This document shows, in pieces, positions 7,125 to 15,470 of a stretch of DNA of 17,016 nt. A model generated the notes under the pieces. It had not been told where the DNA came from and searched no databases. It saw only the letters and a list, made by a program, of their open reading frames with translations. Location of the stretch: positions 1-17,016 of the forward strand of contig JAAYZB010000041.1 in the NCBI GenBank assembly GCA_012515085.1, written 5' to 3'. Made by a program: the position numbers and the translations under genes. Numbering within the stretch: the first letter of the stretch is position 1; each line of letters opens with the position of its first letter. Source of the stretch: Acholeplasmataceae bacterium. GTDB taxonomy: Bacteria; Bacillota_I; Bacilli_A; Izemoplasmatales; Hujiaoplasmataceae.

Positions 7125-7793
7125 ATGGAAAAAAGTGTCGTAAAAAGCAACAAAGAACGAACACGAGAAATGACTATTTTGGCGATGTTTATCGCCATCA
7201 TCCTCATTATGACGTTCGTCCCTTATCTCGGTTACGTACAGATCCCCAACTTCCCATCGATTCTGCTTGTGCATATCCCGGTGCTGATCGGTGGCGCTTT
7301 GTTGGGAAGAAAGGCTGGATTCCTCTTGGGACTGACCTTTGGAATCGGCTCATTGATCAAAGCCTCCTACAGTCCGGGGCTGGATTATTTATTTATCTTT
7401 CCCTGGGTTTCGGTTCTTCCTCGCATCTTATTTGGAGCTGTGATTTATGATGTCGTCCGATTCTTTAAGAAACTGATCAATGTGCCGATTGTGGCATATT
7501 CCATCAGCTTTATCTTGCTAACGGTGTTGCATACTGTGTTGGTCGTGCCGATGATCTTCAGTGCATTTCCTCTGGCTTTTGGCGCGGATATTGCCGACAA
7601 TGTTGGTTCGGCAAATTTGGATTGGATCACCGCCAATAACTCTTTGAACGGGTTCTTTGTGGTTTTAGGCGGCATATTCACTACGAACGGTTTGGTAGAA
7701 GCGTTGCTTGCGGGATCCATTGGCGCCATTGTCGTAGAGCGGATCAACAATCAAAAAAACAAACAAACAGAATCCGATTCAGAGAGGGAGTAG
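7125..7793 (+). CDS. ECF transporter S component, probably for pantothenate
   Basis: Small integral membrane protein (222 residues, about six hydrophobic helices) that would bind a vitamin and dock onto the shared EcfT/EcfA energy module. Signs are a charged N-terminus, a first helix rich in I, L and M (TILAMFIAIILIMTFVPYLG), the VHIPVLIGGALLGRKAGFLLGL segment in which LGxKxG is common to S components, and a PRILFG stretch. The charged tail is Lys/Gln/Glu-rich. I chose the ATG at 7125, preceded by AAAGG 8 bases upstream; an upstream ATG at 7089 would add 12 polar residues and lacks a ribosome binding site. It is followed 7 bases later by coaX, the first enzyme of CoA synthesis, so pantothenate (PanT-like) is the best guess. 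Substrate is inferred from the neighbour only; no EcfA or EcfT gene is in the window. Confidence 0.78.
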   Translation: MEKSVVKSNKERTREMTILAMFIAIILIMTFVPYLGYVQIPNFPSILLVHIPVLIGGALLGRKAGFLLGLTFGIGSLIKASYSPGLDYLFIFPWVSVLPRILFGAVIYDVVRFFKKLINVPIVAYSISFILLTVLHTVLVVPMIFSAFPLAFGADIADNVGSANLDWITANNSLNGFFVVLGGIFTTNGLVEALLAGSIGAIVVERINNQKNKQTESDSERE

Positions 7794-7800
7794 AACACGA

Positions 7801-8571
7801 ATGCTAGTCGCCATCGATATTGGTAATACAACGATTACGATTGGACTATCCTCGAATCAAGAGGATTTTTCGCATATATATCGCCTCAATACCGAAAAGA
7901 CGAAATCAGCCGATGAATACGCCATCACCTTGAATGAATTGATTAAACAAGCATCGCGCGTCATCATCTCTTCCGTTGTTCCAGAGATGAATGAGGTGTT
8001 CCGCGACTATTTTGAGAAACAATTCGGGATTGTGCCGCTTTTTTTGGGGGCAGGAGTCAAAACCGGGATTCGAATATTCGCTGACAATCCCAAAGAAGTT
8101 GGAGCGGATTTGATTGGAAACAGTATTGCAGCGACAGAAATCTATCATCCAACTTGTCTCATTATCGATCTTGGGACAGCCACCACCTTCACTTATCTGG
8201 AGAATATGAATCTTCGCGGCGTCATCATCGCCCCCGGACTTACCACGAGTCGTAATGCGCTGATTTCTAAGACGTCGTTATTACCGCAAGTGGAACTGGA
8301 AGCTCCGAAAAAGATTCTGGGTACCAATTCCAACGATGCGATTCGCTCAGGACTGGTTTTGGGACACGCAGCGATGATTGACGGGATGATATTCAGAATC
8401 AAGGAAAGCCTGAAACTTACCACATTGACCGTTGTGTTGACGGGAGGTCATGCAAAGATCGTTCGACCTCATTGTCGAGAGACAATGATCCTGGATGAAT
8501 CTTTGATCCTGAAAGGGTTACTGATTGTCAACAAGTTAAATCCAGTCTTCACCCCAATAAACTCCCATTGA
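7801..8571 (+). CDS. coaX: Type III pantothenate kinase
   Basis: Phosphorylates pantothenate with ATP, the first step of coenzyme A synthesis. It belongs to the ASKHA fold and is not feedback-inhibited by CoA, as is known for type III kinases. It has 256 residues. Visible motifs are the phosphate loop DIGNTT with D6, EVGADLIGN with D103, IIDLGTATTF with D123, GVIIAPGL, and the helix SNDAIRSGLVLGHAAMIDG, followed by LTGGHA. All catalytic acids are present. AGGGAG at the end of the S-component gene serves as its ribosome binding site (10-11 bases upstream). It is the last gene of the pepV run and is followed directly by a strong terminator. Together with coaE downstream it marks a CoA theme in the region. 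Confidence 0.95.
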   Translation: MLVAIDIGNTTITIGLSSNQEDFSHIYRLNTEKTKSADEYAITLNELIKQASRVIISSVVPEMNEVFRDYFEKQFGIVPLFLGAGVKTGIRIFADNPKEVGADLIGNSIAATEIYHPTCLIIDLGTATTFTYLENMNLRGVIIAPGLTTSRNALISKTSLLPQVELEAPKKILGTNSNDAIRSGLVLGHAAMIDGMIFRIKESLKLTTLTVVLTGGHAKIVRPHCRETMILDESLILKGLLIVNKLNPVFTPINSH

Positions 8572-8605
8572 AAATGCACACCTGCTTGTGCATTTTCTTT
8601 CTTTT
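8570..8605 (+). terminator. Terminator after coaX
   Basis: An 11-bp perfect stem (8570-8580 with 8587-8597) around the 6-base loop CCTGCT, followed by a T-rich tail at 8594-8605. The stem begins within the coaX stop codon. The + strand promoter elements of polA overlap its 3' half. Confidence 0.85.
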
Positions 8606-8615
8606 ATGGTAAAAT
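8586..8615 (+). promoter_or_regulatory. Possible promoter of polA
   Basis: TAAAAT (8610-8615) preceded by TGG gives an extended -10. A weak -35, TTGTGC (8586-8591), sits 18 bases upstream inside the coaX terminator. It ends 22 bases before the polA ATG. Its position right after a terminator supports it; the -35 is poor. Confidence 0.5.
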
Positions 8616-8637
8616 ATGAGAACAGTGGGGTGAAGTT

Positions 8638-11274
8638 ATGAAGCGATTGGTGCTTGTCGATGGATACAATTTGATGTTTCGCTCATACTATGCCACAGCG
8701 GCTTCGGGCTCGCTGATGCAAAACTCCTCAGGAGTCACCACCAATGCAATTTATGGCATGGTGAATGCATTTAAGGCGATTTTTAAGATGGATTTCTCAC
8801 ATCTACTCGTCGCACTGGATGCCAAGGGAAAGACATTACGTCATGAGTTGTATCCGGAATACAAAGGAACACGAAAAGAAACTCCGCCGGAATTGCTTTC
8901 CCAGATTCCGTTGATGAAAGAGTATTTTGAGGCAGCCAATATTCCGTTTTTTGAACAAAAACGCTATGAAGCGGACGACATCATCGGTTATATCACCAAA
9001 CACTACCAAGACCAATTTGATGAGATTGTCATCATCTCGAATGATCATGATCTGATGCAGTTGCTCTCGAGGAATGTCAGTCAAATCGTTTCAAAAAGAG
9101 GATTTAATGAGACAATAAAATACACACCCGACATCATGGTGGAAGAACTGGGTATCTCTCCCGAGCAGATTCCGGATTACAAGGGATTGGTGGGCGATCC
9201 TTCCGATAATATTCCGGGTGTCCCCGGAATCGGTGACAAGACGGCCATCAAGATTTTGAAAGAATATCAAACCTTGGAAAACGCCTTGGCGCATGCAGAT
9301 GATTTTTCTGGAAAATTGAAAGAACGCTTGATCATCTATCATGATCAAGCAATCTTTTCGAAACAATTAGCAACGATCGTCACTGATTTTGCCTATGCCG
9401 GATCACTTGATTCGACCCAGTATTCGGGATATGATCCCGATAAGTTATCGAAGTTTTATCAAAAGATGGAGTTTCATTCGTTCTTGAAACATTTAGACCT
9501 CCCGATTGCCCAAACAGAAAAAACAGAACTCCATTTTAAGCGGATCGAGAAGGCCGATGAAATCACTAGCATACTGACTTCGCCAATGGCAATCCATTTG
9601 GAGTTGTTTGGGACAAATTATCATACCGCACAAAAATTGGGATTTGCTTTGGTGGGAGACAACGGGAATTACTTCATTCCTTACGAATTGTCCCAGCAAT
9701 CCAGCGCCTTTCAATCATGGTTAAAAAACGACATCAAGGAAAAGTTTGTCTATGATCTTAAACAAACCACAGTGTCACTTGCCTGGGATGGGATCGATTT
9801 CAAAGGCGTGGTGTTTGACTTGTTGTTGGCGGCTTATTTAGTGAATCCGAATTTGACGCAAGAAGACTTTCGAGTCGTCGTCTCTAGTTTTGATTATCAA
9901 GATGTCCAGTACGATGAGGAGGTCTATGGCAAAGGAGCCAAATATGGGCTTCCAGATTCCTGCATTTATGAAAGACACGCGATAAAAAAGGCGATGGCGA
10001 TCTGGGAACTCAAAGATGTTGTTCGGGAAAAAAATAAGGATTTTGGCCAATTGGATTTGCTGGAAAAAATTGAAATTCCCTTGGCAAAGGTCCTGTCTCG
10101 CATGGAAGTGTCCGGAATTCGGGTGGATGAAGCCAAACTTGAGGAATATGGCGTTACTTTGGCTCACTCGATCCAAGAATTGACAGAGGCCATCTATTCG
10201 CTGGCAGGCGAAGAGTTTAACATTCAAAGTCCCAAACAATTAGGAACGATTCTCTTTGAAAAATTAGAGTTGCCATATCAGAAAAAAACAAAAAGCGGTT
10301 ATTCGACCGATATTACTGTCTTGAATCAATTATTGGCGTTTCATCCGATTATCGGACATATCATTGATTATCGATCATTGACGAAACTTTATGGTACGTA
10401 TGTTGAGGGGTTAAAAAATGCCCTGACGCTAAAAAATGACGGAAAGATTCATACGATTTATAAACAAGCTCTCACACAAACAGGACGCCTTTCATCGATC
10501 GAACCGAATTTGCAGAACATACCGGTGAGAACCGAAGAAGGAAGAGAGTTACGCAAAGTCTTTATATCAAATCCGGGCGAATGGTTGTTTTCCTGCGATT
10601 ATTCCCAAATTGAATTACGTGTTCTTGCCGAACTGGCCGATGTCAAAGAATTAAAAAGTGGTTTCTTCAACGATGTCGATGTCCACACACATACGGCAAA
10701 ACTGATTTTTCATAAAGATCAGGTGACTTCCTTGGAGAGGCGACAAGCGAAAGCCGTTAACTTTGGAATCATTTACGGGAAGACTGCTTGGGGGCTGGCG
10801 GAGGATCTTCATATTTTGCCGAAACAGGCAGAGCGATTTATTCAAAATTATTATGACACCTATCCAGAAATCAAGAATTATATGGAGTCAACCATACGTC
10901 AAGCCACAAAAACGGGTTATGTCGAAACGCTGTTTGCGCGCAGGCGCTACATTCCCGAATTGACCTCTCCCTCTTATCAGACCCGAGAATTTGGCAAACG
11001 TATGACCATGAATGCCCCCATTCAAGGGACTGCCGCTGATATTTTGAAAATCGCCATGGTGAAACTCGATCAAAAATTACACGAAGCAGGTTTAAAAACA
11101 CAAATGTTGTTGCAGATTCATGACGAATTAGTGTTTTCGATTCCGGAAAACGAGAAAAAAATCGCTGCGAAGCTAATTGTGGAAGTCATGGAACAAGCGG
11201 TTAAGTTGAGCGTTCCATTGGTCGTGGATGCGGGATTTGGTGAAAATTTACTGGAGGTAAAGGAGAATGCCTGA
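8638..11274 (+). CDS. polA: DNA polymerase I
   Basis: Repair and Okazaki-fragment polymerase of 878 residues, the usual Bacillus-type size. The N-terminal 5' nuclease domain (about 1-290) keeps its acidic metal ligands: D8 in LVDGYN, LDAKGKTLRH, EADD, SNDHD and GDPSDNIPGVPGIGDKTA. The middle domain (about 300-460) corresponds to the 3'-5' exonuclease but lacks the DxE active-site pair (H320-L-E322 stands there), so proofreading is probably absent, as in Bacillus and Taq enzymes. The polymerase domain has motif A DYSQIELR (D654), the O-helix RRQAKAVNFGIIYG (R702, K705, F709, Y713) and motif C HDE (828-830). GGGGTGA provides the ribosome binding site before the ATG. It starts the polA-mutM-coaE run; mutM overlaps its end by 8 bases. 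Confidence 0.97.
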   Translation: MKRLVLVDGYNLMFRSYYATAASGSLMQNSSGVTTNAIYGMVNAFKAIFKMDFSHLLVALDAKGKTLRHELYPEYKGTRKETPPELLSQIPLMKEYFEAANIPFFEQKRYEADDIIGYITKHYQDQFDEIVIISNDHDLMQLLSRNVSQIVSKRGFNETIKYTPDIMVEELGISPEQIPDYKGLVGDPSDNIPGVPGIGDKTAIKILKEYQTLENALAHADDFSGKLKERLIIYHDQAIFSKQLATIVTDFAYAGSLDSTQYSGYDPDKLSKFYQKMEFHSFLKHLDLPIAQTEKTELHFKRIEKADEITSILTSPMAIHLELFGTNYHTAQKLGFALVGDNGNYFIPYELSQQSSAFQSWLKNDIKEKFVYDLKQTTVSLAWDGIDFKGVVFDLLLAAYLVNPNLTQEDFRVVVSSFDYQDVQYDEEVYGKGAKYGLPDSCIYERHAIKKAMAIWELKDVVREKNKDFGQLDLLEKIEIPLAKVLSRMEVSGIRVDEAKLEEYGVTLAHSIQELTEAIYSLAGEEFNIQSPKQLGTILFEKLELPYQKKTKSGYSTDITVLNQLLAFHPIIGHIIDYRSLTKLYGTYVEGLKNALTLKNDGKIHTIYKQALTQTGRLSSIEPNLQNIPVRTEEGRELRKVFISNPGEWLFSCDYSQIELRVLAELADVKELKSGFFNDVDVHTHTAKLIFHKDQVTSLERRQAKAVNFGIIYGKTAWGLAEDLHILPKQAERFIQNYYDTYPEIKNYMESTIRQATKTGYVETLFARRRYIPELTSPSYQTREFGKRMTMNAPIQGTAADILKIAMVKLDQKLHEAGLKTQMLLQIHDELVFSIPENEKKIAAKLIVEVMEQAVKLSVPLVVDAGFGENLLEVKENA

Positions 11275-12088
11275 GTTACCCGAAGTCGAAACCGTTCGCC
11301 AAACATTGAAACTCCGAATCCTCAATCAAACGATTGAAGAGGTGGGGGTGCGGGCTTCGCGACTCATCCAGCCATTGTCTGCTCAAGAGTTTGCGACAAT
11401 ACTTGTCGGTCAGATACTTAGGGACATTGATCGACGAGGAAAGTATTTGATTTTCAAACTCAGTCAAAACGACTTGGTTGTCCATCTTCGGATGGAAGGG
11501 CGTTTTTTCATAAAACCAAAATCGGCGGATATCGACAAGCACGAACATGTGATTTTTTATTTTACGAATAATACGACGCTCAGATTTCACGATGTTCGAA
11601 AATTTGGCACCTTTGAAATCATGCCTAAAGGGCAAGGAACCCATGCAAAAGGAATTCGAAAATTGGGTCCCGAACCGGGAGATCCGAGCCTGACAGCGGA
11701 TTATTTAAAAGCCAAACTTCAATCGTCGCTTCGTCCGGTAAAAAGTTTGTTGTTGGATCAGACGATTATTGCTGGGCTTGGCAACATCTATGTGGATGAG
11801 GTGCTCTATGAGGCAAGGATCCATCCAACAAGACCAGGAAAAACATTACAGGAATCGGATTTTGACAACTTATGCAAGATCAGTCAACGAATCATTACCG
11901 AAGCCGTCAGGCTGGGAGGAACCACGATTCGATCTTATGTTTCCTCTCTAGGAGTCACGGGACGGTTTCAGAATCAATTGAAAGTGCACACATTGGTCGG
12001 AGAGCCTTGTCAAACCTGCCAGACTCCGATTGTAAAAATCCGTGTGGGTGGACGCGGAACTTATCTTTGTCCAACTTGTCAAAAGTGA
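11267..12088 (+). CDS. mutM: Formamidopyrimidine-DNA glycosylase
   Basis: Base-excision repair enzyme that removes 8-oxoguanine and formamidopyrimidines and nicks the strand by beta/delta elimination. It has 273 residues, the standard length. It begins MPELPEVETVR, where P2 (after Met removal) is the Schiff-base nucleophile and E3 is catalytic; K59 in RRGKYL matches the conserved catalytic lysine. The helix-two-turns-helix region contains the IIAGLGNIYVDEVL signature. A zinc finger at the C-terminus has C248-x2-C251 and C268-x2-C271, with the GGRGTYLCP loop intact. GGAGG lies 9 bases before the ATG, inside the polA end. The gene is 10 bases from coaE, so the two are co-transcribed with polA. 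Confidence 0.97.
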   Translation: MPELPEVETVRQTLKLRILNQTIEEVGVRASRLIQPLSAQEFATILVGQILRDIDRRGKYLIFKLSQNDLVVHLRMEGRFFIKPKSADIDKHEHVIFYFTNNTTLRFHDVRKFGTFEIMPKGQGTHAKGIRKLGPEPGDPSLTADYLKAKLQSSLRPVKSLLLDQTIIAGLGNIYVDEVLYEARIHPTRPGKTLQESDFDNLCKISQRIITEAVRLGGTTIRSYVSSLGVTGRFQNQLKVHTLVGEPCQTCQTPIVKIRVGGRGTYLCPTCQK

Positions 12089-12098
12089 GGTGAAACGG

Positions 12099-12695
12099 AT
12101 GAAAATCATCGGTTTAACTGGGGGAATAGCCTCGGGTAAAAGTCTTGTTCAACAATGGTTTATCGACGAAAATATTCCGGTGATCGATGCCGATCTAGTC
12201 TATAAACAACTATCTAAACCGGGGGGTATGGTGTATAATATTCTTGTACAGATCGTGTCAAACGATTGTATTTTGCCGGAAGGAACACTCAATTGGAAGT
12301 GCTTGGGGCAATTGCTTTTTTCCAATGAAGAGTTCCGGCTTCGCCTTAACAAGGCGGTTCATCCCTTGGTTCAGGAAGAAATGTTGAAGCGATTGGAACG
12401 GTTAAGAATTGAGAATAAACCGTTGGCGATTGTCAGTGTTCCTCTGCTTTATGAGAGCGGGTTTAACCGTTATTGTGATAAGGTGATTTGTGTGTATGTC
12501 CGTCCGGAGGTTCAATTGGAACGGCTGAAGACCAGGGATGGCATTGATGAAACCTATGCAAAAATAAAGATTCTGGCTCAATTGCCATTGGAGCAAAAAC
12601 GATCATTTGCGGATTTTGTCATTGACAATTCCGGTTCGCAGGAACAAAGTCGAGTTGAGTTTCAATTGATCTTGGCATCTTTAAGGAGTGAATGA
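12099..12695 (+). CDS. coaE: Dephospho-CoA kinase
   Basis: Transfers a phosphate from ATP to the 3'-hydroxyl of dephospho-CoA, the last step of coenzyme A synthesis. It has 198 residues. The P-loop is GGIASGKS (8-15), followed by the DAD motif (30-32), the lid region and VPLLYE. I chose the ATG at 12099 because MKIIGLTGG is the usual start and GAGGTG lies 6 bases before it; longer in-frame extensions into mutM have no family support. It sits 10 bases after mutM, the order known from Bacillus-type genomes. The next gene begins 1 base after its TGA, and the shared ribosome binding site AAGGAG lies within its last codons. Confidence 0.95.
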   Translation: MKIIGLTGGIASGKSLVQQWFIDENIPVIDADLVYKQLSKPGGMVYNILVQIVSNDCILPEGTLNWKCLGQLLFSNEEFRLRLNKAVHPLVQEEMLKRLERLRIENKPLAIVSVPLLYESGFNRYCDKVICVYVRPEVQLERLKTRDGIDETYAKIKILAQLPLEQKRSFADFVIDNSGSQEQSRVEFQLILASLRSE

Positions 12696-12696
12696 T

Positions 12697-13062
12697 ATGT
12701 CAATCATGAGTTTTTTTGCGGTCTCTTGCGAAACTAGGGAAGTGCACCGGGATCCGGATCTCAGAACGCATTATTACCGCAACAGTTTTGAACAATGTCT
12801 CAAAGCTTTGAAGGAGTATGCAGAAAAAGAACAAATGGATGTGAAACAAGTAAATCCTACCCATGGAGAGATTTATCTTCTCGGGAGCGGGTTTGATGTG
12901 ATTGTCACCGCGTTGCAGCTTTCTCCGATTGAGACTGGTGTGGATCTAAAAGTGAACATTTTTAACTTGATTGGATTCAATCGCCCAAAAAAAAGGGCTT
13001 TATCCATCTATAAACATTTGGATTCGACTCTGAATTTTAAAGGAATATCGCTACATCCCTAG
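12697..13062 (+). CDS. Unrecognised 121-residue protein between coaE and dnaB
   Basis: I do not recognise this family. The ATG at 12697 is 8 bases after AAGGAG and 1 base after the coaE stop; an in-frame GTG at 12688 lies inside that ribosome binding site and is rejected. The protein is soluble-looking, with no signal peptide, membrane helix or cysteine cluster. It has a charged helix (about residues 27-43, rich in K and E), then alternating strands with EIYLLGSGFDVIVTALQL and VDLKVNIFNLIGFN, and a closing helix with RPKKRALSIYKHLDSTL. This helix-strand-strand-helix pattern is reminiscent of small ligand- or membrane-surface-binding domains, but that is only a pattern. Tight placement in the replication operon argues it is a real translated gene. 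In Bacillus the nrdR gene precedes dnaB; this protein has no NrdR zinc ribbon or ATP-cone. Confidence 0.82.
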   Translation: MSIMSFFAVSCETREVHRDPDLRTHYYRNSFEQCLKALKEYAEKEQMDVKQVNPTHGEIYLLGSGFDVIVTALQLSPIETGVDLKVNIFNLIGFNRPKKRALSIYKHLDSTLNFKGISLHP

Positions 13063-13073
13063 GAGGGTTGATT

Positions 13074-14309
13074 TTGGAAGACATCAGACGGGCAGATCCG
13101 TTTATCGTCCATATGCAAGGAAACATGTCGAGTGCTGATTTTCAAGTTCTCTCGCTTTTTTATCAACCCATTATCGGAGCCGAGGCATTTTCGCTTTATG
13201 CGATCCTTCAATCCCTTTTGGACCGTCAAAGTTTATCATCACAAGAATATGTGCACGCAGATTTGGAAAGTTTGTTGAATCGGAAATGTGCGGATATTCA
13301 AATGGCCAGAGTGAGGCTGGAAGCCATCGGGCTTATGGACACTCATTATTTGGATGATCACTTTATCTATGAGTTAAAACTGCCGATATCGGCCCAGTCT
13401 TTTGTCAACGATGGGATTTTGGGGCAATATTTGCTTTCGGCGGTTACTAAGAATCGTTTCAAAAAGTTGATCCAGCTTTTCAAAATCAAGGTGCCCAATA
13501 TCCAAGGATACCACAAGATCACCAAAACCTTTGATGAAGTATTTCCTGCTTTATATGCTTCAGATACCTTGAATGAAGAAAACATGCTAGGAAACGGGCG
13601 GGCAAAACAAGTGAAAGCGAGTCAACCATCCTTTGACTGGCGGTTGTTTTCCGATAGTATTCCATCCGATTTTTTTGATCCTCAAGAATTGACCGATGCA
13701 ATAAAAAACAAGATCAAAATGCTTCATTATGTGTATGGGTTGGATGAACTGGAAATGAAAGATGTTTATCTCAAAGCAATGGATGGTCAAAAAAAGATAT
13801 CCTCTGCCAAACTGGCTATTATTGCGAGAGAGCAGTACAAACTTCATCAACAATCCCTTCACTCAACCTTGGATAAAAACACAAAAGCCAATCCCGTTCA
13901 GCGAAATTTGCCAACGGATCCCATCCAGTATTTCCAAATGGTATCTCCAAAAGCATTATTGGAAGACATGGGAGGGGGACAAGCTTCTGCCGCGGACTTG
14001 CGAATCGTGGAACGTCTGATTGAAGAGGTTGGTTTAAATGAAGGCGTCATCAATGTGCTGATCGCTTACGTGGCTAAGATTAAAGATGGCACATTGCCTG
14101 GGTATGATTACTTTGAAAAAGTGGCTCTGAGTTGGAAACGCAACCAAATCGACAACGTGGAATTAGCCATGGATTATGTCAAACATCTAAAGGCGAAATA
14201 TGAAAAGAGTCAAGCAGATGGGAAGCCAAGAACGGGAAGAACCGGCAAGCCTAAACGTCCAGATGTTCAGATTGATTGGCTAGACGATTATATCAAGTCT
14301 CTGGAGTAA
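13074..14309 (+). CDS. dnaB: Replication initiation and membrane attachment protein DnaB (Firmicutes type)
   Basis: Firmicutes primosome protein, not the helicase called DnaB in E. coli. With DnaD and DnaI it brings the replicative helicase to oriC and restart sites. It has 411 residues. The N-terminal winged-helix region contains VLSLFYQPIIGAEAFSLYAIL. The C-terminal DnaB/DnaD-type domain (about 285-380) ends with the YxxxIAxxW-type motif, Y346-FEK-V-A-LS-W354, known for single-strand DNA binding. A charged Lys/Arg-rich tail precedes the end. The start is TTG at 13074, with AGGAGGG ending 6 bases before; the TTG at 13068 abuts that site. dnaI follows after 12 bases. Identity rests on the domain motifs and on the dnaI neighbour. 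Confidence 0.93.
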   Translation: MEDIRRADPFIVHMQGNMSSADFQVLSLFYQPIIGAEAFSLYAILQSLLDRQSLSSQEYVHADLESLLNRKCADIQMARVRLEAIGLMDTHYLDDHFIYELKLPISAQSFVNDGILGQYLLSAVTKNRFKKLIQLFKIKVPNIQGYHKITKTFDEVFPALYASDTLNEENMLGNGRAKQVKASQPSFDWRLFSDSIPSDFFDPQELTDAIKNKIKMLHYVYGLDELEMKDVYLKAMDGQKKISSAKLAIIAREQYKLHQQSLHSTLDKNTKANPVQRNLPTDPIQYFQMVSPKALLEDMGGGQASAADLRIVERLIEEVGLNEGVINVLIAYVAKIKDGTLPGYDYFEKVALSWKRNQIDNVELAMDYVKHLKAKYEKSQADGKPRTGRTGKPKRPDVQIDWLDDYIKSLE

Positions 14310-14321
14310 AGGAGATCGATT

Positions 14322-15224
14322 ATGAAAAAAATCGATGAGTATCTTAAACAATATCCAAATGAAAATCGGCCCGATGAGGCGATCGACACGTTGTTGGAAG
14401 ATATGGAAATTCGGCAATTTGTGATGAAATATGATCTAACTCATGATACGATTTTAAACGGAATCAACAGTTTGCTCACATTTAAGGAGCAAAAAGAGAC
14501 GTGTCAAGTTTGTCCAGGACTATATGATTGCAAGCTTATCACAACCGGAATGACTCCAGTTCTCGAGTATTATAATGGCGATATTGCACTTTCTTATCAA
14601 AAGTGCCGTTTCAACATCATGGATGAAAGTAAATTTCGGATAGATACATTGTATGTACCCAAAAAAGTATTCAATGCTGAACTCAGCGATTTTGATTTGA
14701 TTGGACCTGAACGGAAAGAAATTCATAGATACATCCTTAAGTTTTTGACGGAATATTCTCGAGAAAAATACGTTAAAGGAATGTATATTTCCGGGATTTA
14801 TGGATCTGGAAAGACGTATATTTTGGCTGTTATCGCCAATGAATTGGCCAAAAAGGGTTTTGACATCGTGTTTGTCTATTACCCGGATCTGGTTCGAGAA
14901 CTTAAATCATCCATTGGAACGGGAAATTTGGAAGAAAAAATTGAACGTTTGAAAGCGGCAGAGATTCTGTTTCTTGACGATATCGGTGGAGAAGCACCCA
15001 GTGCTTTTGTTCGCGATGAGATCTTGGGACCAATTTTACAACATCGGGTGTTGGATGAGAAACCGACTTTCTTTTCGTCGAATATGAAGATGAAAGTTCT
15101 GATCGAAGCGATGCAGGCAGATGGGTCGAATATTGAGAAAACCAAAGCGTTTCGTATTTTTGAGCGGATTCGGGAATTGGCTCAAGAATTCGAGATTAGT
15201 GAAAAACCCAATCGGACACCTTGA
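14322..15224 (+). CDS. dnaI: Primosomal helicase loader DnaI
   Basis: AAA+ ATPase that loads the replicative helicase onto DNA with DnaB and DnaD. It has 300 residues, close to Bacillus DnaI. The N-terminal helicase-binding domain holds a zinc-site pattern C61-x2-C64, C70 and C95. The C-terminal AAA+ domain shows Walker A GIYGSGKT (K164), Walker B ILFLDDIG (D219, D220), a sensor-1-like FFSSN and a likely arginine finger in FRIFERIREL. AAAGGAG precedes the ATG, and dnaB ends 12 bases upstream, so the pair is translated from one message. The thrS promoter -35 overlaps its stop codon. I see no terminator of its own; readthrough would meet the T-box leader terminator. Confidence 0.96.
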   Translation: MKKIDEYLKQYPNENRPDEAIDTLLEDMEIRQFVMKYDLTHDTILNGINSLLTFKEQKETCQVCPGLYDCKLITTGMTPVLEYYNGDIALSYQKCRFNIMDESKFRIDTLYVPKKVFNAELSDFDLIGPERKEIHRYILKFLTEYSREKYVKGMYISGIYGSGKTYILAVIANELAKKGFDIVFVYYPDLVRELKSSIGTGNLEEKIERLKAAEILFLDDIGGEAPSAFVRDEILGPILQHRVLDEKPTFFSSNMKMKVLIEAMQADGSNIEKTKAFRIFERIRELAQEFEISEKPNRTP

Positions 15225-15248
15225 CAAACGTCAGGATTTCCATATAAT
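15221..15248 (+). promoter_or_regulatory. Consensus sigma-A promoter of thrS
   Basis: TTGACA (15221-15226) and TATAAT (15243-15248), both perfect, with a 16-base spacer. The -35 overlaps the dnaI stop codon. Transcription should start near 15255 and produce the T-box leader. Confidence 0.88.
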
Positions 15249-15254
15249 GAGAGT

Positions 15255-15470
15255 ATGATACTAGCGAAGATGGGGACATGAACAGATTGATTCCAACACC
15301 AAGCGAGGATAGGTCGGTGAAAGCTATCCGGTTCGGAAAATCTGTTTACCACCCTGGAGTCGGGCATTTGAAAATGCCCCGTTACCGGCGTTAACGGTTC
15401 GAGAGTCGGCTGATGCCGAAACAAAGGTGGTACCGCGAGTCACATCGTCCTTTTCTAGGACGTTTTTTTA
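15255..15470 (+). promoter_or_regulatory. T-box riboswitch leader of thrS (threonine specifier ACC)
   Basis: The conserved T-box core AAAGGTGGTACCGCG lies at 15423-15437, with TGGT as the tRNA acceptor-end contact. Stem I can be drawn: AACAGATT on the 5' side pairs with AATCTGTT (15338-15345 region). An internal loop follows on the 3' side with ACC at 15348-15350, a threonine codon followed by a purine, as expected for a specifier. An AG-bulge-like distal part pairs GGATAG with CTATCC. Further hairpins follow: GGGCATT/AATGCCC, CCGTTA/TAACGG and TCGGC/GCCGA. A terminator comes last. Uncharged tRNA-Thr binding should favour antitermination and raise thrS expression. Confidence 0.92.
15446..15469 (+). 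terminator. Conditional terminator of the T-box leader
   Basis: CGTCCT (15446-15451) pairs with AGGACG (15457-15462) around a 5-base loop, followed by T7 (15463-15469). It is just downstream of the T-box core, and the thrS ribosome binding site AGGAGG (15475-15480) follows. Confidence 0.85.

Noticed and set aside
9838..10239. 133-codon open frame on the - strand.
   Set aside because: Fully inside polA in antisense; composition reflects polA codon use and has no motif.
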